A DNA stretch of 5,380 nucleotides, from assembly GCA_945874095.1 (NCBI GenBank), contig CAMCFM010000342.1, positions 1 through 5,380 on the forward strand, given 5' to 3'. The position numbers and the translations under genes are program-made. Within the stretch, counting starts at the first letter, position 1; each line of letters begins with the position of its first letter. Shown in pieces: positions 1-4,683 of this stretch. The notes below the pieces were generated by a model. The model was not told where the DNA came from. It was given only the letters and a program-made list of their open reading frames with translations, and made no database searches. The DNA comes from Candidatus Kuenenia stuttgartensis (lineage in GTDB: Bacteria; Planctomycetota; Planctomycetia; Isosphaerales; Isosphaeraceae).

Positions 1-972
1 ATCCGCCCCTTCCGTGAGATACGTCACGCGGGCTTTGTCGCCGGAATCGCTGTTATTGTCGTGCGTGAACAGATTCCCGAACTCGTCAAAAGCCATTTCC
101 TGAGGGTTCCGCAAACCATAAGCATAAATCTCCATATTCGAGCCATCCAGCTCGCATCGCATCACACAGCCTGTATCAGGCAGATTCAGATGCTTTCCTT
201 CCGGTGTTTTGACATTAATCCCACGATCGCCGATGCTGAAATACAATCGGCCGTCAGGACCAATCTTCAGTCCATGAAGGTCGTGGCCGAGGAAGCCAAC
301 GTGGACCCCGAAGCCGTCGAGCAAGGCTTTGCGGACATCCGACTTGCCATCGCCGTTCGTGTCTTTTAAGAGCCAGAGCTTAGGCAGACAGGTAAAATAG
401 ACGTCTCCCTTGCGGGCCAGAACGCCTGCTCCCAGTCCATCTTCAGGCTGTTTGAAGCCTTCGGCGAAGATACTTGAGGAGTCATAAACGCCGTCGCCGT
501 TTTTATCTTCCAGCAGGCGAACACGTTCTTGTTCGACGTTATATGTCGGAAAATCGTCTTTCAAGTGCTTCTTGTACATCGCCACGCGATCGGCCACGGT
601 GCGACTGGCCAGATCATCTTCAAGCCAGTCCATGTGGCTGCGGATATCGGTCACGCCCTTGTGGTGCCGAAAAGTTTCCACGACATAGGCCCGGCCTTTT
701 TCGTCGAAAGTGAAAGCGACAGGGTTGGCCAGCATAGGCTCGGCGGCCATAAGTTGCATCTTTGCCCCTGCAGGCAGGCGAAAGCGGGCGATGGCATTTT
801 TGCCTTCGTCGGAAGCCTCGGCCACGGCCGGACGATATTGGTCGGTCACTTTGGGGACATCAGCTGCAAAGCTGGTCAGCGACGATGCTGACAGGCATAG
901 AACCGATTGAAGAAGTTTCTTGCCAACGAGTCGATTGAGCTTGGTCATGGGTTGGATCTTCATGTTTCGCAT
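1..972 (-). CDS. PVC-type membrane-bound/secreted dehydrogenase, N-terminal part (TIGR02604-like), cut by window edge
   Basis: The reading frame is open from 972 to the left edge (324 codons, last codon at 3-1), so the C-terminus is missing. Residues about 9-37 form a signal peptide: a basic start, a hydrophobic stretch and a likely cut near SFAA-D. The rest looks like the N-terminal beta-propeller of planctomycete putative dehydrogenases: FRLPAG (64-69), DKNGDG (156-161) and DTNGDG (204-209), which resemble calcium-binding loops, then GHDLHGLKIGPDG (229-241) and the sugar-dehydrogenase-type motif GLRNP (286-290). Known relatives are much longer and often carry HEAT-like repeats and a C-terminal c-type haem motif (CxxCH); neither can be seen here. 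The likely role is periplasmic oxidation of an unknown, perhaps sugar-like, substrate. In-frame ATGs occur at 972, 963 and 948, with an in-frame TGA at 1017-1015. I give the outermost; 948 would give the most compact signal peptide. No start has a clear ribosome binding site. The family is well supported, the substrate is unknown. Confidence 0.87.
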   Translation of the reverse strand, partial: MRNMKIQPMTKLNRLVGKKLLQSVLCLSASSLTSFAADVPKVTDQYRPAVAEASDEGKNAIARFRLPAGAKMQLMAAEPMLANPVAFTFDEKGRAYVVETFRHHKGVTDIRSHMDWLEDDLASRTVADRVAMYKKHLKDDFPTYNVEQERVRLLEDKNGDGVYDSSSIFAEGFKQPEDGLGAGVLARKGDVYFTCLPKLWLLKDTNGDGKSDVRKALLDGFGVHVGFLGHDLHGLKIGPDGRLYFSIGDRGINVKTPEGKHLNLPDTGCVMRCELDGSNMEIYAYGLRNPQEMAFDEFGNLFTHDNNSDSGDKARVTYLTEGAD

Positions 973-1031
973 GATTTCAGGATGATGCGTGAAGGGCGGT
1001 TTTTCTATGGTCTTTCAGACGAGATTTTCGT

Positions 1032-1060
1032 ATTTTATCAGAAAAAGATCCGCTTGACCA
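1032..1060 (-). promoter_or_regulatory. Candidate sigma-70-type promoter for the dehydrogenase gene
   Basis: Read on the minus strand, TGGTCA (1060-1055) and TAAAAT (1037-1032) are separated by exactly 17 bases. They match the housekeeping consensus at 4 of 6 and 5 of 6 positions. Transcription would begin near 1025, leaving a leader of roughly 50-75 bases depending on which ATG is used. This is a consensus match by eye, and planctomycete promoters are poorly characterised. Confidence 0.45.
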
Positions 1061-1064
1061 CCGA

Positions 1065-1098
1065 TGAAACGCGATCGCATCAATTCTCGTGCGTTTCA
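1065..1098. promoter_or_regulatory. Inverted repeat TGAAACGC-N18-GCGTTTCA, candidate regulator site
   Basis: The 8-base arms at 1065-1072 and 1091-1098 are perfect reverse complements. They lie 4 bases upstream of the candidate -35 of the dehydrogenase promoter, centred near -57 from the inferred transcription start, a typical place for an activator. The spacer contains the rest of the palindrome GCGATCGC (1071-1078). It is outside the predicted transcript, so DNA binding is more likely than an RNA hairpin. Confidence 0.35.
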
Positions 1099-1137
1099 AT
1101 CCCATTCATAGAAGATATCGACAGCAAGATTTAGATG

Positions 1138-1160
1138 ATCGCACGGGTGCGATAAATCGC
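1138..1160. promoter_or_regulatory. Two overlapping palindromes sharing a GCGAT half-site
   Basis: ATCGCAC-GG-GTGCGAT (1138-1153) has perfect 7-base arms around a 2-base centre. Its right half supplies GCGAT (1149-1153), which also pairs with ATCGC (1156-1160) across AA to form a second palindrome. The three half-sites therefore sit in tandem with alternating orientation. The centre of the first palindrome is about 120 bases upstream of the inferred dehydrogenase start site and about 185 bases upstream of the TIGR03067 start codon. No poly-T follows, so a terminator is unlikely; an operator for a dimeric regulator fits better. Confidence 0.4.
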
Positions 1161-1244
1161 GAATTACTGACCGATTGAAGTAAAAGCGATTTTTAAATTC
1201 CTTGCACAAGAGTCAATCCTATTTGCCGACATCACGGCCATTCT

Positions 1245-1266
1245 GTTATCTTTTAGAATTGATAAC
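1245..1266. repeat. Inverted repeat GTTATC-N10-GATAAC upstream of the TIGR03067 gene
   Basis: The 6-base arms at 1245-1250 and 1261-1266 are perfect reverse complements around a 10-base spacer containing TAGAAT, a possible -10 element. If that is the promoter of the gene at 1332, a protein bound here would block it. The AT-rich GATAACGATTTT run loosely recalls Fur-type sites, but the match is too weak to name a regulator. Confidence 0.25.
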
Positions 1267-1331
1267 GATTTTGACAGACCATGCCCGATCATACTGCCAG
1301 ACATAAACCTCAAGAAAACGGACAATTCCCC

Positions 1332-2138
1332 ATGCGACTTCGACTTTTTGCGGCCATCAGCGCGATGGCTCTTTTTCAGACCACTTCGGTTCAGGCTCGG
1401 CTTCAAACACCAAGTCAGGATTTAAACCATTTCCAAGGCTCGTGGGCGTTGGTCTCAGGCGAGCGTGATGGAGTCAAACTCGCCGAAGCTGAGACGGCAA
1501 AAACTCTCATCCATTTTAATGGCAAGAATTTCGATTTTCCAGCTTCGTCAGAGATTGGGACCAGCCAATCCGGCACAATAAAGCTAGACACTACAAAAAA
1601 CCCGAAATGGATCGATTCCATTTCCACTTCAAATGGAGCAAACGCTCCGGTCTCGCTAGGCATTTACGAATTCACTGAAACCGGATATCGCGTTTGCTTC
1701 GCCCCTCCTGGCAAGCCCCGGCCTATGGGATTTTCGTCAAAAGCAGGAACTGGACACGACCTCCAGTCCTGGAAGTCAGCCGATAATACGATTCTTAATG
1801 GGTCATACACGATGGTGAGTGGTGAGCTGAATGGAGAAAAGATTACGGATGATATTCTGAAGTCCACTTCGCTCAAGATGGATGGAAACAAGCATTTTGG
1901 CAAGGTGGGTGAGTCGTCCATCACAGGAACGCATAAGCTGAACCCAAATAAAAGCCCCAAAGAAATTGATTCCAGGCACGTGGACGGCCCTCTGAAAGGC
2001 CAAAGCTATCTGGGGATTTATAAAATCGAAAATGATGTGTGGACCGTTTGCTTTGCACCTCCTGGCAAGCCCCGCCCACGCGATTTTTCTACCAAGGCAG
2101 GCTCAGATGTGTTTGTCCACGTCTGGAAGAAAAAGTGA
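1332..2138 (+). CDS. Exported protein with two tandem TIGR03067-like domains
   Basis: The 268-residue product starts with a signal peptide (residues 1-22, cut after VQA). It then carries two copies of the planctomycete domain TIGR03067. Domain 1 (about 34-148) opens with FQGSWALVSGE; domain 2 (about 156-266) opens with LNGSYTMVSGE. Each ends with the same block, VCFAPPGKPRP, at 121-131 and 239-249, giving a period of 118 residues. Each copy also has the sequence order LGIYEF/LGIYKI before this block, as expected for a lipocalin-like beta-barrel; that fold is a family-level inference. The only two cysteines (122 and 240) fall at the same place in each copy. The biochemical role of TIGR03067 is not known. 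An in-frame ATG at 1281 would add 17 polar residues ahead of the signal peptide, so I prefer 1332. A strong terminator follows and the gene appears monocistronic. Confidence 0.88.
   Translation: MRLRLFAAISAMALFQTTSVQARLQTPSQDLNHFQGSWALVSGERDGVKLAEAETAKTLIHFNGKNFDFPASSEIGTSQSGTIKLDTTKNPKWIDSISTSNGANAPVSLGIYEFTETGYRVCFAPPGKPRPMGFSSKAGTGHDLQSWKSADNTILNGSYTMVSGELNGEKITDDILKSTSLKMDGNKHFGKVGESSITGTHKLNPNKSPKEIDSRHVDGPLKGQSYLGIYKIENDVWTVCFAPPGKPRPRDFSTKAGSDVFVHVWKKK
1704..2074 (+). repeat. Direct 17-base repeat CCTCCTGGCAAGCCCCG marking the internal domain duplication
   Basis: Copies at 1704-1720 and 2058-2074 are identical and 354 bases (118 codons) apart. They encode part of the shared APPGKPRP block. 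The surrounding domain sequence has diverged much more, so this segment is either strongly constrained or was made uniform by recombination between the copies. Confidence 0.75.
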
Positions 2139-2156
2139 TCACTTGATTCGCAAATC

Positions 2157-2186
2157 CTGCCTGGAGTGATCTCTGGGCAGTTTTTT
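2157..2186 (+). terminator. Intrinsic terminator of the TIGR03067 gene
   Basis: CTGCCTGGAG (2157-2166) can pair with CTCTGGGCAG (2171-2180) to give a 10-pair stem, two of the pairs G-U, closed by a TGAT loop and followed directly by six T residues (2181-2186). It starts 18 bases after the stop codon. It separates this gene from the SUKH gene on the same strand, arguing against an operon. Confidence 0.85.
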
Positions 2187-2194
2187 CCAGTAAC

Positions 2195-2220
2195 GATCCA
2201 TTCATCCGGATCAATGAATC
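2195..2220. repeat. Small nested inverted repeats upstream of the SUKH gene
   Basis: ATTCAT (2200-2205) and ATGAAT (2214-2219) are reverse complements with an 8-base spacer; GATCC (2195-2199) and GGATC (2208-2212) form a competing pair. They fill most of the 60 bases between the terminator and the SUKH start codon. They could be an operator or a weak leader hairpin, or chance. I see no clear promoter in this gap. Confidence 0.2.
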
Positions 2221-2246
2221 ACCATCTCCCTGAATAGCCATAAACG

Positions 2247-2717
2247 ATGAATTCCATTTGGAAAAAGATCATTGCACTTTGGCACCATTCAGGTATTGAA
2301 AATATTCCTCCAGGTGTAACGGACGAATGCATTCAGGCTTTTGAATTTAAATATCAGGTAAAATTACCGCTCGATCTCCATCATTATTTTAAATCTGCCA
2401 ATGGGACAGGAGGCCAAATGGATCAAAACTACAATTGCTTCTGGTCGATTGAGCAGGTCAAGCCCGTACATCTTGAGCTCGTTCCGAATTCAATCAACCA
2501 ATACCATTATCCAGATCAATTTCGTTACCCAGATTGCTTCGTCTTTGCGGATCACTGCATCAGTTGCTGGCTATATGCCGTAAGGCTCACTGATGACCCG
2601 CTGCAAATGGCACCTGTATTTCGAGTTACAGGCGAAACGAATCCCGGCGAAAAGATAAGCGACTCGTTTCTTGAGTTCATGCAACGTTATCTTGAAAACC
2701 CAGACCAGATTCTATGA
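2247..2717 (+). CDS. SMI1/KNR4 (SUKH) family protein
   Basis: The 156-residue product has the pattern of the SUKH superfamily. A helix and FEFKYQVKLPLDLHHYFKSANG (about 32-53) match the family's E/x-LP-x-D-x-x-x-F-x-x-x-NG signature, FWSIEQV (65-71) its W/L-x-x-I strand, CFVFADH (97-103) its central F-x-D strand, and ISDSFLEFMQRYL (137-149) the closing S-F-x-x-F/L helix. The length is typical for a single domain. No signal peptide or membrane segment is seen, so it should be cytoplasmic. Many bacterial SUKH proteins are immunity proteins that neutralise nuclease or other toxins of contact-dependent and polymorphic toxin systems; others have no known partner. No toxin gene is in the window, so the role here is open. 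The coding sequence looks more AT-rich than its neighbours, which would suit a mobile immunity gene. It starts at the ATG at 2247 without a clear ribosome binding site, and converges with the TerC gene, 43 bases between stops. Confidence 0.85.
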   Translation: MNSIWKKIIALWHHSGIENIPPGVTDECIQAFEFKYQVKLPLDLHHYFKSANGTGGQMDQNYNCFWSIEQVKPVHLELVPNSINQYHYPDQFRYPDCFVFADHCISCWLYAVRLTDDPLQMAPVFRVTGETNPGEKISDSFLEFMQRYLENPDQIL

Positions 2718-2760
2718 GAACCTGTTCCGTGTTTTAGGAATTACGAATTTTGTTCGCAAC

Positions 2761-3651
2761 TCAGCCTTCAGGCCTCATCGCATCGCCAATCGAATCCACG
2801 GCATCACTTGCAGCTTCATCGATCGACTGATCCATCTTGCTGAGGTCACGCATGGTCTCGACAAATTCGGGGTCGAGTCGCGACTTCTTCGAGAGGCTTC
2901 GCAAAACAGCGACCACAATGATCGACGCCATAACTGTCCAGAATAAAGTCTCTGAAATTTCGAAGTGCATGTCCAGCAAACTTTTCGGCAGTTGACTCCT
3001 CCAGCCTGTGGCGCGATCGGCGGTTGCCAGATGGAAGGCTTGATCGACTCCGCTGGCGAGCAATTTGATACCGATCCAAAGGACAAGTTGGTAAGCAGCA
3101 CTGGCCAGACCTGGTATTTTGTCAAGAAGGGCGATAAACATGCCGGCTACATATCGCATGGTGATAATGCCGAGCATTCCGCCAGTCCAGACGGTTAGAA
3201 GCTCGTAGGAGATGCCAAAAAGTGTGGCGGCTTTGATATGCTCCTTGAAGCCTTCCGCCATCGCCACGGCAGCCAGAATCGAGTCAATTGAGAATGCAAT
3301 ATCTGCCAGTTCGACGCCAATCACGGTGCGCCAGAAACCATGCTTTTTCGATCCGCCGCTCAATTCGTCATCATGATTCTCGCCTATAAAATGCTTCATG
3401 GCGAGGAAGATCAGATAGAAAGCACCCACCACCTTGAAAATCCAGTATTCCAGGAGGTAGCTGGCGAACAAAACAGCGATGATTCGAAAGAAAAATGCGC
3501 CGATAATCCCGTATCGCAACGCTCGCTTCTGCTGATCCTTGGGCAGGTGCCGAACCAGTACAGCCAGAACCAAGGCGTTATCAGCACTGAGGAGCCCTTC
3601 AAGAACCACAAGAAGGGCGATTGTGACAAAGATGGAGCCGTAATCGGCCAT
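2761..3651 (-). CDS. TerC/YkoY-type integral membrane protein, probable manganese exporter
   Basis: The 296-residue product has seven to eight hydrophobic segments and both hallmark TerC motifs: EGLLSADNA (18-26) and VELADIAFSIDSI (113-125), whose acidic residues are thought to bind metal within the membrane. The order and spacing, with VRHLPK after the first motif and a charged loop (about 89-106), match the YkoY branch rather than the tellurite-linked TerC branch. A hydrophilic tail follows the last helix (about 253-296). In Bacillus, YkoY-type proteins help move manganese out of the cytoplasm to metallate secreted enzymes; the same role here is inferred from the family. I chose the ATG at 3651 because it aligns with the start of YkoY. 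The frame stays open to a TTG at 3753, adding 34 residues (including a hydrophobic stretch), and a GTG at 3684 is a third choice. No clear ribosome binding site decides among them. Confidence 0.88.
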   Translation of the reverse strand: MADYGSIFVTIALLVVLEGLLSADNALVLAVLVRHLPKDQQKRALRYGIIGAFFFRIIAVLFASYLLEYWIFKVVGAFYLIFLAMKHFIGENHDDELSGGSKKHGFWRTVIGVELADIAFSIDSILAAVAMAEGFKEHIKAATLFGISYELLTVWTGGMLGIITMRYVAGMFIALLDKIPGLASAAYQLVLWIGIKLLASGVDQAFHLATADRATGWRSQLPKSLLDMHFEISETLFWTVMASIIVVAVLRSLSKKSRLDPEFVETMRDLSKMDQSIDEAASDAVDSIGDAMRPEG

Positions 3652-3719
3652 CGTCAGTGCATTTGCGATTAAGAAAGCTGATTCCACGATGATTAGCTCT
3701 AGGATGTGTCCGATTCCGC

Positions 3720-3763
3720 CAGGCAGATCCGACACACTCAGATAAGCGGTCAATCTCTGCCTG
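3720..3763. repeat. Inverted repeat CAGGCAGA-N28-TCTGCCTG upstream of the TerC-type gene
   Basis: The arms at 3720-3727 and 3756-3763 are perfect 8-base reverse complements separated by 28 bases. They lie 70-110 bases upstream of the preferred ATG and surround the alternative TTG at 3753. They could form a stem in the 5' leader RNA or be two inverted binding sites. If either is true, this stretch is leader rather than coding sequence, which supports the ATG at 3651. Confidence 0.35.
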
Positions 3764-3870
3764 AACTTGATTCCGTCATTGACGCATCATGACAAAGCGG
3801 GATGCGATACTCAAGCCCTTGCGCTGAGTTTCGTGAATCAGACTCTTTCCAGCTTATCAATCAAACAAGG

Positions 3871-3900
3871 CTCACAAAAGTTCGAACTAATTGCTATAGT
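3871..3900 (+). promoter_or_regulatory. Candidate sigma-70-type promoter for the VWA gene
   Basis: CTCACA (3871-3876, 4 of 6 consensus) and TATAGT (3895-3900, 5 of 6) are separated by 18 bases. Transcription would start near 3907, leaving a leader of about 60 bases before the ATG at 3966. It is a consensus match by eye only. Confidence 0.4.
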
Positions 3901-3965
3901 GGGTATTGTGGCTCATCCGGAAAATCCGAAACCATTGAAAAATTGTTCAACTTCCCTAATCAGTC

Positions 3966-4661
3966 ATGGGTAAAATCGCTACAGGAATCCTCTGTGCCTT
4001 GCTCATCAACTCCAGCTTATGGATCGATCCGTCAGCCCCTAAAACCAAAAGTAAAGCCACAACAGAGCCGCCCTCGATTATCTCGACTGAAAAATTCAAC
4101 CAGATTCATGGCAAAAAGCCCAGCCAGACGAATTCGACAAGCTCAGCAAATGTCAGCACAAGCCCTCATTCCATCTCCTTCTTTGGGGTTCGATCACCAG
4201 GCGAGCGTTTTATCTTCGTGCTGGACAACTCCACAAGCATGCTCGATGGGAACCGTAGAGGAATGGCTCAATCTGAACTTATCCGAGCCATCAAGGCTTT
4301 GAAGTGGCCTCAGCAGTATTATCTGATCGCATTTGACAGCGAGACTCTGCCCCTGCCGTTCGGCCCTTATGTGAAGCCCGGAGCGGATCAAACCCGCAAG
4401 GTCAGCCAGTGGCTCAGTCGGCTCACACCTCAGGATGGAACCTTGCCGGGCAATGCTTTACGTCAGGCAATCGGGCTTAAACCTGACGCCGTTTTTTTGC
4501 TCACAGACGGTCAGTTCGATTCCCCGACCCCTGCAAAAATCAAGGAGTGGAATACGGGCCACGTTCCGATCCATGTGATTGACATGGGGCCCGGAAAGCC
4601 AGTCGAGATCCTCGAACAGATCGCGCGGGATTCGTCAGGTGTTTATCGAAAACGGCCCTGA
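3966..4661 (+). CDS. Exported or membrane-anchored VWA-domain protein
   Basis: The 231-residue product has a hydrophobic N-terminal segment (about 4-20), a signal peptide or membrane anchor without an obvious cleavage site. A Ser/Thr/Lys/Pro-rich linker (about 21-68) follows. The von Willebrand factor A domain covers about 70-229 and keeps all parts of the metal-ion site: DNSTS (87-91, the D-x-S-x-S motif), a threonine at 159 in DGTLPG, and TDG with its aspartate at 181. Such domains bind a partner protein through a bound Mg2+ or similar ion. SFFGVRSPGERFIFVLD at the domain entry recalls a VWA type I remember from planctomycetes near ExbB/ExbD-like genes; that is memory, not a search. Consistent with it, the gene on the far side is a probable ExbD-like protein, convergent and 22 bases away. 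The ATG at 3966 directly precedes the hydrophobic segment, so the start is reasonable despite no clear ribosome binding site. Confidence 0.85.
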   Translation: MGKIATGILCALLINSSLWIDPSAPKTKSKATTEPPSIISTEKFNQIHGKKPSQTNSTSSANVSTSPHSISFFGVRSPGERFIFVLDNSTSMLDGNRRGMAQSELIRAIKALKWPQQYYLIAFDSETLPLPFGPYVKPGADQTRKVSQWLSRLTPQDGTLPGNALRQAIGLKPDAVFLLTDGQFDSPTPAKIKEWNTGHVPIHVIDMGPGKPVEILEQIARDSSGVYRKRP

Positions 4662-4683
4662 TTCCGAACCACGTTGGCACGAG

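Larger units (their letters stand above)
973..1331. other. Divergent intergenic region rich in short palindromes
   Basis: This 359-base stretch separates the dehydrogenase (minus) from the TIGR03067 gene (plus). I see no credible gene in it. It holds a minus-strand promoter candidate (1032-1060), an inverted repeat just upstream of that promoter (1065-1098), two overlapping palindromes (1138-1160) and an inverted repeat closer to the plus-strand gene (1245-1266). The word GCGAT or its complement ATCGC occurs at 1071, 1074, 1138, 1149, 1156 and 1186. No convincing -35/-10 pair was found for the plus-strand gene: TAGAAT at 1254-1259 is a fair -10 without a matching -35, and TTGACA at 1271-1276 has no matching -10. 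Confidence 0.7.
3652..3965. other. Divergent intergenic region between the TerC-type and VWA genes
   Basis: About 314 bases (212 if the TerC-type protein begins at 3753). It contains an inverted repeat (3720-3763) on the TerC side and a promoter candidate facing the VWA gene (3871-3900). No convincing TerC promoter was found; on the minus strand, TTGAGT and CATGAT with a 17-base gap (-10 at 3791-3786) match the consensus at only 4 of 6 positions each. I looked for the manganese-sensing yybP-ykoY riboswitch that precedes YkoY genes elsewhere and did not recognise its conserved elements. Confidence 0.55.

Noticed and set aside
61..910. Several open frames on the plus strand across the left end
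   Set aside because: They overlap the dehydrogenase, whose minus-strand frame is open throughout with family motifs, and their translations show no recognisable domain.
1071..1078. GCGATCGC, identical to the cyanobacterial HIP1 core
   Set aside because: A single copy in a planctomycete-like window; HIP1 significance depends on very high genome-wide abundance, which is not seen here.
907..1134. 75-codon plus-strand frame reaching into the intergenic region
   Set aside because: It starts inside the dehydrogenase signal-peptide region, crosses its promoter candidate and has no recognisable protein features.
2718..2760. Bidirectional terminator between the convergent SUKH and TerC-type genes
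   Set aside because: Only 4-base stems (GAAC-CT-GTTC; CGAA-N5-TTCG) without a proper poly-T run on either strand.
3652..3965. yybP-ykoY manganese riboswitch upstream of the TerC/YkoY-type gene
   Set aside because: Expected from family knowledge, but I could not find the conserved paired elements on the minus strand; only an unrelated inverted repeat is present.
3975..4010. Lipoprotein signal on the VWA protein (cysteine at residue 10)
   Set aside because: The residues before the cysteine (GIL) do not match a lipobox and the hydrophobic stretch ahead of it is too short.
4662..4683. Terminator between the convergent VWA and ExbD-like genes
   Set aside because: The 22-base gap and its flanks contain no stem followed by a T run on either strand.
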